Assembly: GCF_000327385.1 (NCBI RefSeq)
Contig: NW_008707425.1
Location: 213,312-277,311 of the forward strand
Length of the DNA stretch: 64,000 nucleotides
Origin: Lottia gigantea
Taxonomy: Eukaryota; Mollusca; Gastropoda; Lottiidae
Direction: 5' to 3'
Both the position numbers and the translations under genes were made by a program. Of this stretch, positions 53,591 to 64,000 are shown in pieces (within the stretch, counting starts at the first letter, position 1; each line of letters opens with the position of its first letter). The notes below the pieces were generated by a model. It was not told where the DNA came from and made no database searches. It saw only the letters and a program-made list of their open reading frames with translations.

Positions 53591-56500
53591 ACCTATTGAC
53601 TTATCAAGATTTTCTATGTGTTGAGGTAAACTAAAATCTGTTAGCGTTAAATACATAAGTTCAGTACATTGCAAAGAGCAGACCGCTCCAGAACTGTTAT
53701 GGATTAGAAAGGCATGGTCTCATGTTGAAAAGTCGAACTAAATTTCTCCTATATGGACGCATTTTACGAACAACCGCCACTGCAATCAGTAAAACACAGT
53801 TCTCACAACATTAAATCGATATGATCATTTACTGGTGGGAAATTTCTGGTCCAATGACCCTTGGTTGGTCTTCTCCCAGGGTCATTCTCCTCATCTGTCC
53901 ATCACAGACAATACTTCAAACGTTGAGCCCTTTCAGTCTCTATTACCTGAACTAGTTTACCCACTGGTTTCCAAGTAGGAAGGCATCCATTGATTTGATG
54001 ATCGCGGGCATGTGAACGACAGACAAGTTTTTCATAGTCACTATGATCATTACCAAATAATAGAGACTTTTCCAATTGCTATTATCAGCCCAATATCAAA
54101 GTTCAATGTCGACAACATGAAGGCCAAAACCTGTATTTCATTTTTGAATTTCTATTCAACGGTCTTTTTTTTTACTTTAAACAAGTTAAGACAGGGCATA
54201 ATAATATGTTGTTTTGGACAGCTGTATGCTTCCAATACGGCAGACATCCTGACCATTTTTGTCTAATGACAAACTCAGTTCATTCGTATCAGTCTTTTAG
54301 TAACATCAAAGGCATGCGTAACTTTATAAAACTGTAGATAACTCAATTAAGGAATAATCACACAATTCTCTTCAATAACCAACGTCCAAAATTCCCATCC
54401 TGCGGAGAACTTTCTCACGACAGGTTTAAAGGTGATACAAATGAATAATTAACATGATAGCCTAACAAGTTTACCTACAACCTTAATCTAATTTAGATAA
54501 AACATTGACTCTATATCAGCACCTCGTTAAGTCTTTATCTTGACCATACAATAACCAATTAGCGGCCAATACTACGCTATCTTTCAACTGGTTAATCCAA
54601 TTTAATCTGCATCTGCACTTGAAAATTTTCTCTTTCACGCCGACCCTGTTCCTAATTATGTTCAAACGAACCTTTATCTAGTAATGTTACGTTATGTTCT
54701 AACTTGGATTGATATGATTGTGATGTTATATAGATAAATTCCTTAGCATTTATAATTGTTTATTTATATTCCATCCACACTAAAAAGGTTTCTCCTACAT
54801 TATGTTTCTATAACTTATGATGAAAACGATAAATTTTTATAGGAGATTTTGCATTTCCAAGTTTGAAGCTACACCAAACTTCTTCGTGGGCCGATATTTT
54901 TTTTAAATCTTTTAATAAAAAAGATTCAATATTAAAGCAACAAACACGAAATAGCCTCGATCGTTTTCTTGCAATGTTTATTTTATGAATGCTTTCATGA
55001 AAGACAACTTCGATTTTTATTATGAGTATTGTAAACAATGATAGTTTATGATGGCAGAGATCTATATTGTTTGTTGACGTATAAACAATATCTAAATTGA
55101 TGTAATGTATAATCAATATACACCACCTTAATCTATTGATGTGGACTGTGTTTAGGATAATGTTAGTGCATTGAATCTACAACAGATTGGGCACAGCTTG
55201 GGTGTAGGTATCCATGATGTCATGTCTTATTGCGTGTTTATGGTATTGGTAATAGTGCCCATAAAACATATACAAGCGCATTACTTTTATGGTTATGATA
55301 TACCAAAGCCACAATTCACCCGTTGTCGTGATCATAACAACAGTTCTCATGTATGCAAATATAAAAATATAAATACGTTACTGATGTACTAATAAAGCAT
55401 GCTATGCTATGGATATTAAGTTTTTCCACATTCATGTATAGACACTTTACAGGTCCTTGTTATTTAGTCATTTTTGGTGAGTGCATCGGTATACCCATTT
55501 CCCTTCATAAATATTTTTATAATTATCAATAGATAACTATACATATTAAGTTCAGAACTTGAGGTAGTAATTAAGTTGTCGATGTTATAAAACCATATAT
55601 TCATGGATTCGGACACTTTTTATTGCCATTACGTAAATATGGTTAAAACATTCCTTATAGGAGAATTTTAAATCATTGCTCAATTTTTTAATAAGATAAT
55701 TATTGTCAATCGAATGGTTATCGGCGATCGGATCAATCTTGTGGACAGCCACTTGTCTGTCAACATTTAGAAAACAAACTTGGCAAAAACAATGGTCGTC
55801 CCCTCGGGGAATGTTCACTTGATCATATACTGTGAACAATGCACAATTACACAGTCCCGCTAATGACCAATGCACCTGATTGGCCAATTATCGCTCTATG
55901 GACAATTGTAGTTGATCCCTTCATTACGACTTTAAATATTGTGGTCCGTACGCTACGACCAATTAAAACGATTGTCGTAGATAAGGCTTGACATAACGTT
56001 ACACATACTGACAGTGTCGAGTACAGTCCTCACTTCATTCACTAACTCATACGATCTCTTACAGTACAGTTGTCTTGGAATTAATATATGTATAGTTTCG
56101 AACTTGTTTTAAAGGATATATGCTCGCTTGAAAGGTAAATGATTTTTTCTAACATTTGTTTAATACTTTGATAAAAAAGATTTTGCTAATGTTTTAAATG
56201 TTTGCACCGAATGAAATGGACCTTAAAAATAATAGTAAATGATATGTAAACGAACTTTATTGTAGTATTATAATATTTTAATATTTTTCAACAAACATCA
56301 CGTGGCGACAAGGTCCATCTCGTTGGACATAAATGTCACTGTAAGATGACAAAAAATTTGAAATCTTACATGTTAGTACCGAGATGCTTATGTCAGATTG
56401 ATTAACTGACCCCGTTTAAATGTATTCAAAAAGCATAATCGTACATAAAACTACATTATTATGCAAATATATTCAAAGGGTATTTTTATACAAACAATAA

Positions 56501-56952
56501 TAGGTTTTCAATGATGGATAGATACGTCGTTGATGGTCATAAAAAATACATAAATGGCTATTAGACATCTACCCCAAAACACTTAAACAACCATAACCAA
56601 GCTCTTTATATTTTGCACTATGTTTTCCAATACCTTGTTGAGGTGAGCAAGCCACGGGAAGTGGTCCATTAGTGGTCTTGCATTAGCGACCAACTGGGTT
56701 GAAAATGAAATATCAAATAGCTAGCATGCTGATTGTATAAATTCTAAATAACATTTTATCCCAATAGTGGATGCTGGTGGACAACATTTATACCAGTATT
56801 CTTTGGTTGTCTTTTTAAATATCAATGCACCAGAGCCCATCTTGTGCTGCCAACCCACATCTTAACAGCCAGAATAAGGGTTCCATAATTGGACCTCACG
56901 TGTTCAGGATAAGCAGGATAATGCCCAAATAATATAACACTTTCAATTGTCC
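53591..56952. other. No gene recognised; possible promoter block only
   Basis: Frames of about 100 codons on the minus strand (54,808-55,116 and 55,585-55,887) lack known motifs. The speculative promoter/exon at 55,879-56,140 is the only feature proposed here. Confidence 0.45.
55879..56140 (+). promoter_or_regulatory. Speculative upstream promoter / non-coding first exon
   Basis: The block is less AT-rich than its surroundings and has a palindromic CCAAT pair, ATTGGCCAAT (55,879-55,888). A good donor-like AAAG|GTAAAT follows with the cut after 56,134. It lies 6.6 kb before the probable acceptor at 62,784, so it could be the first non-coding exon of the protocadherin. Nothing else supports this. 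Confidence 0.12.
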
Positions 56953-57230
56953 AAAGGAGCTATGCCATGGATACAAATCTTCCTAAAACTTAACACGATA
57001 CCAATGTATACCAGAAGACCAATTTTTACAAGTATCTTGTGAACTCAAATCTTTATCAAGACGTAAAGTGTAGCACATCAAAGGGAAAGGGCCTATGCTC
57101 TGCCATGGATGCAAAACCCTCTCCAAAAACGAACACAACTAATACTAGTTATGTTGCCTAAAGTACTCAATGTATTAAAAACCAGAAGACCAATGTTTAC
57201 ACGTATCTTATCAACTCAAGTATTTTGTCT
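56953..57230. repeat. Two diverged tandem copies of a roughly 110-145-bp repeat
   Basis: Copy 1 (56,953-57,060) and copy 2 (57,086-57,230) share an aaagg...tatg...gccatggat start. Both contain ccagaagaccaat followed by ttacaagtatctt or ttacacgtatctt, and a gaactcaaatcttt or caactcaagtattt end. Copy 2 holds about 25-30 extra bases in the middle. The 93-codon frame at 57,109-57,390 overlaps copy 2 and looks incidental. This could be a partial dispersed repeat duplicated in place. Confidence 0.65.
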
Positions 57231-59239
57231 TACGATTCCAGAAACCGAGAATCATTTTTCCTCATTTTTTACCATTGTCTGTTTTTCGTCCACTGATAAA
57301 ATTTTGACAGAAGTCCTCTTGAGTGGAGATTTATTGAGTAACACCTGCGTGAGGATGAGATACTTTGGTATTTCCTTGACTCTTGTCTGACTCATTTGAT
57401 GTATTGTTTTTAAATTAAAGCTATATTGTGAAAGTTTGAATATATGTGACCTTTCGTAGTTAAAATGAAAAGGGCGTTCCTCATTTTCAACGTTTTCTAA
57501 CTTTTTAGAAGTTTTTGTAAGTCTGAATCCCAATCAATTGTGTTGTCAAAGTATATGCTAGAAACTTATGGTTTCAAATAGCACTTATTTTTTTAAGAAA
57601 ATTATTTTGGGTTTTTTTGTTTGTCCACCTATCATGGAGCTGACATAAATTTCCACAGTCACGACAGTAAGAAATGTTTTATGTCGTTAGGAGTGTATAT
57701 TATACTATCGCTCGCTGAAAACCAATTTTTCAAATTCTAACAGTCCAATTTTCTTGTCTTACAATTCAAAGAACTTAAAATTTTGATATATTAAGTTACG
57801 TTATATAATTTCCCCAAAATACTTCGATTGGCTATTCACGGATTTGTTTTACAAAAAGCAATTATTCACTATGTTTGAGAGATTAAATATGTTCTCTCAT
57901 TTGATAGTACTCTTAAGATTATAACTTGACATCACCCTGTCACGTTTCAGACGCACGCATTGCTGTAAAAAATCGAAATCGCTGCACCTGCCACAAGTAG
58001 ATTTTATGCTTGTAGCAAGTTATTTTTTGGACTTAATTATCTACTTGGAGTCAAATAATGTTATGCATAGGATCCCTTTCTTTTCTACACACCGAGCATC
58101 CAGTGCAAGTATATCATTGCCTCATTATCTTATTTCGTGTGTCTCAATTACACCGTCTAATTCGGGATATTTTTTTTTCAAATCATTGTTATACATGTTA
58201 TTGAATCGAGAGGCTTAAATTATTACAAACATCATGACGTTCGTTTCAACAAAGAGTGTTATTCACGATGTTCAATGCATGCTCCTTTCAATTCAGCCGT
58301 TCTATTCAACAAACATCCTAACTGCACCATCGACTATTTACTTAACATCATCTTTTTGGGATGAAGTAAAAATTTCTAAAGCAATTATCCTCGTAGGGCT
58401 TGGGGATGAATTCAACATAAACAGTTTTCAATGTTTTGATATTTGCGTAACGTAATTTTAATATATTTTTGGCTGCGTGCTACATACTCGATGTCAATGA
58501 AATTGCAAGGCTATTCACGTACATATTTAGGAATCTGTCAAGCGTATAATGAATCGAAGTAATTAAATGTGTCACGTTATTCAACCTCTGAGACTCCATT
58601 GTGATTAAGGACATGAAAATTATACCCCAAATTCATAAGCACACAATTCACTATAATCAGATCAACGAAAATTATACGGTAGCCTCTATTGACATTTTAA
58701 AAACCTTGTTATATGTCTTTTCTCAAGCTGTACGCTATATTTTGGAATAATATGCTGCAACCAATTTTTTCTCTTAAAAAGATTCTTTTCTCATCTCATT
58801 GATCTGAAGATCAAATTATTAAAAAGTACAAAAATCCACCTGTAGGTCTCTATTTTTTATTTCGTCTTTGATTATTATCTTTTTCTACACTTCTTATCCT
58901 AATGAAAGGTGTGTATGTTTGAGGAAACTTGAAAAATCATTATATAATTTGCCATGACTGGGTACAAAGTAAAATGGTATATGTAATAAAAAAGACAATT
59001 TCACTCCAATGTTTGCTCGATTCTTTTCAATATTGCCATTTTCTTGAGTTACACCCAAGCCTTTCGCTGCCCTGTGTTGAATTGTGTGTTTGTCAAGTTA
59101 AGGGCTTTGTATACTCGCCATTGTGTTCTGGTCAGGAAAGGACACTACTTTATTTATTATTGTTTAGCAGTAAATGGGAAATGAGATAGGTTGAAAGGAG
59201 GCTTTAGTTTAGATGATAGCCCCCAGATATCGGGTCCAT
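57231..59239. other. No gene recognised
   Basis: Several frames of 70-93 codons overlap on both strands without motifs. The minus-strand frame at 57,252-57,533 is lysine-rich but unrecognised. Nothing else is seen before the reverse-transcriptase fragment. Confidence 0.5.
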
Positions 59240-59345
59240 CCATTACCTTGAATAAATAAATCTTTGTGTCGTCACTACAATGTAATAATAAAACAGGCTT
59301 CAATATTGATCCTTGTCTCACACCCAAACAACGTTGTGCTATGTT
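59240..59345 (-). mobile_element. Fragment of a non-LTR (CR1/Jockey-like) reverse transcriptase
   Basis: On the minus strand a 75-codon frame (59,384 down to 59,157) contains GVRQGSILKPVL (59,324-59,289) followed closely by SDDTKIYLFKV (59,276-59,244). The first matches the conserved GVxQGSxLxPxLF block of LINE reverse transcriptases. The second matches the catalytic FADDTKIY block of the CR1/Jockey/I group, with the first motif position F-A replaced by C-S. In intact enzymes about 25-30 residues separate the two blocks; here only a few do, so the copy carries an internal deletion. Nothing convincing continues on either side. The two blocks being in one frame and in the right order argues against chance, but the match is short. 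Confidence 0.5.
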
Positions 59346-62300
59346 GACGTAATTTGGCGAAATAGCTAACATTAACTGTAACATACATAGTAAGGTGGAC
59401 TTCCACAGGATGTTAAGCCGCCTATATATGCCTCCAATGGCAAGCCTCTGTTTAATTTGTCAATATATATCAAGAAAGCGCCCTGTGACTTTTACTGATA
59501 ATTTTAATTGATACATGACTCAACAAGCACAGAAAGTGCAAACATGGGCTTTGAAATGCAAGCGATGATTTGGCCCTGGCTTCGCACACTTGCCTGTTCT
59601 TTCGTCTTTGATAATTAGACTTATTGATTTGTGATCATTTTAAATAATTATCATTCTCAACCCAAGCTTATTCTTACTCAAATATATTTATAAATTTTTG
59701 ATGATCTCATACTGCTAGTGCCAGAAATAGGTTTGACTTTGACAGATATGACTGCCAATATCCTCCAATTATGTCAGTATAGTTCATCAATCATGTTTGA
59801 CAATTAGTTCACTTTTGTTTGATTTAGCTACTATATGACACTGTCATTGTTTTTAGAGCCACCCCTTTAGGTATACAATATAAATCATATTAAGTCATAT
59901 AGTATGACTTCCCTCATAGCTTTTTCTTTGTATTTTCAGTACTTTCTGAATCATTATAAACGTTTGTTTATGTTTTCAAATTCTTCTATGAAAAGTCATT
60001 CCGAACTTACAAAGTCAACATTTGCTTGTAAGGATCCCTAGTAGACTCATACTAGTCTATGTAACTGAAGTAAACGAATTCTAGTTCTTCCTGGAGTATA
60101 TTAATTAGATTATTATTACCCAATATTTCCTTTAATATCCTAACTGAGCTAAATTGAACAGCACAAATATATACACGTAGTTCCAGCTTCTTGACATAAG
60201 CCCGTGCATATGAGAATTTCATTCTCCATTGTTACCAATATTTGCAATGCAATGTAAAAATTTCAGACTATCCATAAGGATCAATGTTTTTGTGATAGTT
60301 ATTATAAACCTGGATTTTCACCTATTCATTTATTCAAGGACAGTATATAGACTGACAAGTGGTTGACAGATTGACTAGTGTTATGGGGGATTGCTTTGTC
60401 TGATATATGACTCTGACAAAGTTTCAAAGCCGTGAGTTGACACACGATGACAGTCAATGACGTGAACGGGCTTAGGGTGTCAGGGATTTTACTATGACAG
60501 TACGCCTTCGATATCGTGTAGGACCGGACTGAATGTTATTGTAAGGGGTGTATTCGGAATATAAGACAACCTTACACTCTTGTTAGTGATATGGTTTTAC
60601 TGTGATCTGCGTCGAAAAAATTGTTAACAACGTATTGGATTTTAAGAATATTGGAGTTTTGATCTCCTTTTTGGATATCAGTTACCATAACAATTAATAC
60701 TGAATGTTATTGTAAGGGATGTTTTTTGAACATACCATATAGATAATAGCAGCATATTTTTGTGAAGGTGTCTAAAACAAGCATTTGTTTGATCTGTGTT
60801 TTCGAAACGTGGATATATGGCCTTCACAAGGTTAGTACTGTACGATCCGAAATGAATTCCATTTACTCAAATAGTCAGTCGCTTTAAACGCTTTGGGTTC
60901 CAGCCTTTATCTGATTACCTTTATATATTCTATTTTACCTAGATCTTAAAAACCTTATTTTCAAAGACGTTTTTTGTATGGTTGTTTTTAACAGTTTTTA
61001 TATAGTTTGCATTTAATCGCAGTCATTTTGTTAATTAAACACGCAGTGCTATTCTTTAAGATGTGTTCGTTTATTTACTCACGCCATCTAAATCACTAGT
61101 TTGTTTGAAGTTTGTAATTTTTCTTTCAATTCGTTATAAGTTTTGCAATGCGATTACATTAGAATTAATTTGCTTTGAAACCTAAGTATTATTACTTGAA
61201 TGCCTAAAACAGCATGTTATGACTTAAAAATGATGAACGCTAATGGATTTTTTTCAAATGAATATGTTATGTTATCCAAACCTTGAGAAAAACATTCATG
61301 TTGAAGTTTGTATTCGACACTGAAATATGGTGTTTGGGCTTCTTGTACATGTTATAACTGTATGTTGTCGTAAGGAATGATTTTGCCAGACATTAGTAAT
61401 TTGTAAATGTTGTCGAAGAACAAGACCTAACATTAGTTTAAGCTGTTTTTCTTGCATTTTATGTTCACGTACATACATTTGACACTTTGAAAATGTAACC
61501 GAAGAAATAAACATACATATAAGTTTTCGTAAACATTCAAGACATTGGGTAATGAAAATGCTTTATAATTTGTTTCATTCTGATTCAATAAAAAATGTAC
61601 TCGACTTTCTTGTAACTGACCGAGATATATTCAATTCTAATTCAGCCAGTATATTATCATGAATAAAACGGTTGAGTTGAACGATTTTGCTAAAATACAA
61701 TTTTTATTTTGTCAATATTGACCAAAAATAACCAAAGATTATCAGCAAACTTCAATATTAGCTTTGTTAAAAGAAATAAAAACATATGTGATACCATAGA
61801 CCAAAGATATGTTAGAAGCTCTAAATAGTTTGATAACTAGGCATAATCCTGTCAAAATAATGTCGTGTGTTTAAATCCTTTTTATAAATGTGAAATTGAA
61901 AATAAGCAAATAGACAATGAATGACGTGAAATTACGAAATAATGACAACAGTATACACCATTTTATTTACTGATGCTAGCGGTGTAAGACAAGGAGCACA
62001 CTTAACCCCAATCTCTTTCTCGTCAATAGATAAATTATTTACCAAACGTAGAGCCCCGAGTACGTCTTAAGTAAACATTCCTTTCACACTTTCTACCACG
62101 CTATTTACCTATATCGTTAGTTTGGGTGATTCGTAAGTGGTGGTATTGGTCATAGCCTCGGAGCCTTGTCCATTGAAACTGTTGATTCAAAATAGTGGCA
62201 AGTGTTATGTTAGTAAGCAACTGGATGAAGTTTTTGTTAGGAGCATAACAAGTCGTCCAATAGTGTTACCCTTCTCTTTGACCATTTATTCCTTAGTCAT

Positions 62301-62767
62301 GTATCTGTTTACACTTTTCATCACATAGATAAATGTTTATAATAAATTCTTTTATAATTGATACTTATATATGTATCCAGAGTAACCATAGATATTAGCA
62401 TAACAACACAAGAACTCATCATAACTGTTCAATTTGTTCGTCTCATCCAGATTAAAAGACGCCAGTTATGTCGCATCTTATCTTCATATAATTTGTTACT
62501 TCACGTTGCCCGTGTGCACTTTGTAGTTAGTTGTGCGACGAAGAGGATTATTTATATGCAACTTTTACGTATGGATATTTTAACTAAGCAATTTCGGCTT
62601 TTAATGTGACTTGAATGTGTGTGGGATATATCAGAATTTGTATCATAATTCGTAAAGGTATTAAGAGAAATCTCCTTATTCAGGTTTCAAGATTAGATCT
62701 GATTTCATAACAATTTAGAGTGTAAAAATTGTGTTCTTCTTTCAACCACTATCTTAACAAATTACTC
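59346..62767. other. Upstream flank or intron of the protocadherin
   Basis: Non-coding apart from frames of at most 83 codons. It contains the repeated 20-mer near 60.6 kb and a patch at 60,340-60,480 with several TGAC/TGACAG strings, which could be regulatory sites. If the acceptor at 62,784 is used, at least the right part of this stretch is intron. Confidence 0.45.
60528..60718. repeat. Exact 20-mer repeated 171 bases apart
   Basis: The 20-mer actgaatgttattgtaaggg occurs at 60,528-60,547 and again, identical, at 60,699-60,718. Both are followed by a diverged continuation (ggtgtattcggaa versus atgttttttgaa). Both copies later run into a tgatctg string, suggesting a decayed tandem unit of about 170 bp. 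Confidence 0.7.
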
Positions 62768-62784
62768 TATTCTGTATTTTTCAG
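62768..62784 (+). promoter_or_regulatory. Probable 3' splice acceptor in the 5' UTR of the protocadherin
   Basis: A T-rich tract ends in TTTTTCAG with the AG at 62,783-62,784, placing an exon start at 62,785, 105 bases before the protocadherin ATG. This suggests at least one upstream non-coding exon, a common arrangement for protocadherin genes. The acceptor is inferred from sequence only. The coding frame happens to be open across it, back to a TAA at 62,755-62,757, so an unspliced start further upstream cannot be excluded, although no in-frame ATG is seen there. Confidence 0.5.
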
Positions 62785-62799
62785 GATCGCAAATTACAG

Positions 62800-62825
62800 A
62801 CACTCAACTGGTACACTCAACTGGT
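62800..62825 (+). repeat. 13-bp perfect tandem duplication in the protocadherin 5' UTR
   Basis: The 13-mer acactcaactggt occurs twice in direct succession (62,800-62,812 and 62,813-62,825), 65 bases before the start codon. As 13 is not a multiple of three, the duplication is compatible with untranslated leader rather than coding sequence, which supports the choice of the 62,890 start. Confidence 0.85.
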
Positions 62826-62889
62826 GAAGCATGGTTTTAGAGAATCAGTAACATTTAATAAAATTAGGATTATTGGAGAACAATTCAAA

Positions 62890-64000
62890 ATGTCTGGAAT
62901 TAAATTTCGTGTCGTCTTTTTCTTGTGTTTGTTGGAACTCTCCAAAGCTGTTCCGGATTTTAAATTTACCATAAAAGAAGAAGCAGGAATTGGCTCAGAC
63001 GTCGGTGATTTGTCATCCAGTGCAACCTTTTATGCCAACATGAGTGCTGACGAGAAAGCAAGTCTTCGTTTTGGAATTCTCAGTAAAAATCGCGAACCAG
63101 CTTCCCTGTTTTCAATCGGCGAACAAGATGGAGTACTGAAAGTGAACGGGCGTATCGATAGGGAATTTCTTTGTGATTATTCTGGTACTTGTGTGCTGGA
63201 ATTCGACGTTGCCATTCATTCTGAGTCATCATTTTCCAACATCGCTGGTGTGCAGGTAACCGTTTTGGATATAAACGACAATGAACCGTCCTTCCCGGCA
63301 AATGAAGTGCTCTTGGAGGTGTCCGAAGGAGCTAAAGTTGGTAAAGAATTCAAAATCACCGGTGCCGCTGATAGAGACTCACTCGAAGAATATAAAATTC
63401 AAAAATACGGTTTAACATTACAAGAGAACATATTTTCGTTAACATCAACTAAAAATTCTGACGGCAGTTCTGTTATAAATCTCCGTCTTGAAACTGCACT
63501 GGATCGGGAAAAGAACGAAAACTATTCTTTTAATATAGTTGCCACTGACGGTGGAAATCCTCCAAAATCCGGAACAATGCGTGTAAAGGTTACAGTAACG
63601 GATGAAAATGACAATCCTCCAGTTTTTACGAACAGTACCTATATTTTGAACATAAAGGAGGATACCCCCATCAACTTTTCGGTGCTTAAATTAAAAGCTA
63701 TTGACATGGACGTTGGTCAAAATGGAAAGGTACGATACGACTTCAGCCCTTTACAATCAGCCAAAGGACGATCTCTTTTCAATATCGACGGACTTAGTGG
63801 AGATTTGACAGTAGCAGGTGATCTAAGCTACGAAGCAGGAACCTCCCAAGATCTTTACATTGTAGCCTTGGATGGAGGCAGTCCTCCACTCAAAACCCAG
63901 AAGAAAGTGAGAGTGAACATTTTGGATAACGGAAATAATCCACCGCGTGTAACAATGACGACCTTATCTACTGGAGAAACAGATGTCATGGAAATTCCGG
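62890..64000 (+). CDS. Protocadherin-like cell-adhesion protein, N-terminal part (3' end beyond window)
   Basis: An uninterrupted frame of 370 codons begins at this ATG and is still open at the window edge. Residues 1-20 form a signal peptide (hydrophobic core VVFFLCLL, likely cleavage after SKA). Cadherin repeat 1 covers about 21-134, with DRE at 90-92, a C-x5-C pair (C95, C101) and the calcium linker LDINDNEP at 127-134. Repeat 2 covers about 138-244, with DRE at 205-207, ATDGGNPP at 218-225 and DENDNPP at 238-244. Repeat 3 starts near 247, with AIDMDVGQNG at 270-279 and ALDGGSPP at 326-333, and ends in a degenerate linker, LDNGNNPP (345-352). N-glycosylation sequons lie at 52, 211, 248 and 262. 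The C-x5-C in the first repeat and the intronless ectodomain are protocadherin traits, so a classical cadherin or FAT type is less likely. Family role: calcium-dependent homophilic recognition at the cell surface, often neuronal. The ATG is chosen because the signal peptide follows directly; the frame is open upstream to 62,758. Confidence 0.93.
   Translation, partial: MSGIKFRVVFFLCLLELSKAVPDFKFTIKEEAGIGSDVGDLSSSATFYANMSADEKASLRFGILSKNREPASLFSIGEQDGVLKVNGRIDREFLCDYSGTCVLEFDVAIHSESSFSNIAGVQVTVLDINDNEPSFPANEVLLEVSEGAKVGKEFKITGAADRDSLEEYKIQKYGLTLQENIFSLTSTKNSDGSSVINLRLETALDREKNENYSFNIVATDGGNPPKSGTMRVKVTVTDENDNPPVFTNSTYILNIKEDTPINFSVLKLKAIDMDVGQNGKVRYDFSPLQSAKGRSLFNIDGLSGDLTVAGDLSYEAGTSQDLYIVALDGGSPPLKTQKKVRVNILDNGNNPPRVTMTTLSTGETDVMEIP

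Noticed and set aside
63080-63301. Minus-strand 73-codon open frame
   Set aside because: Lies entirely within the protocadherin exon on the opposite strand and is a shadow of it.
1-64000. CRISPR arrays, bacterial operons, rRNA or intact tRNA genes
   Set aside because: No regularly spaced repeats with unique spacers, no conserved rRNA blocks and no cloverleaf were seen; the sequence is clearly animal.

Overview
The window looks like eukaryotic, animal, AT-rich DNA: roughly two thirds A+T by eye, almost no long open frames, and spliceosomal-type signals. One convincing protein-coding exon, a protocadherin, runs off the right end. The protocadherin type (signal peptide, cadherin repeats encoded without visible introns, and a C-x5-C cysteine pair in the first repeat), together with an L1/Tx1-like LINE remnant and many small diverged repeats, fits a lophotrochozoan, most likely a mollusc such as a bivalve. 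The species is inference and cannot be fixed from the sequence alone. There is nothing bacterial here: no operons, ribosome-binding-site-spaced genes or CRISPR array.

Layout. Positions 1 to about 62,780 form a long stretch with no supportable host gene (intergenic DNA, or a very long intron of something outside the window). It holds: a pair of diverged copies of an unnamed repeat (about 4.7 and 8.2 kb); an 18-bp minisatellite (11,646-11,914) just left of a decayed L1/Tx1-type LINE 3' end (about 12,040-13,075, with an AT-rich tail to about 13,290); short tandem duplications (13,835-13,886 and 19,902-19,959); motif clusters near 16.5 kb, 40.1 kb and 53.3-53.6 kb; a 16-base G run at 38,754-38,769 beside a well-delimited 278-bp non-autonomous DNA transposon with TTAA target-site copies (38,818-39,095); a diverged repeat pair near 57 kb; a small minus-strand reverse-transcriptase fragment of CR1/Jockey type (about 59,240-59,345); and a repeated 20-mer near 60.6 kb.

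From about 62,785 a probable exon begins behind a pyrimidine tract plus AG. It carries the start codon at 62,890 and stays open for 370 codons to the window end, covering the signal peptide and three cadherin repeats. The remaining repeats, transmembrane segment and cytoplasmic part would lie beyond position 64,000. The final calcium-linker motif seen (end of repeat 3) is degenerate, which is the most interesting protein-level detail.

I did not find a convincing undescribed system. The best leads are the protocadherin's unusual third repeat, the TTAA-flanked MITE, the octamer-rich candidate enhancer at 53.3-53.6 kb, and a weak minus-strand open frame at 31.9-32.2 kb that resembles the end of a galactose-binding (discoidin-like) domain.
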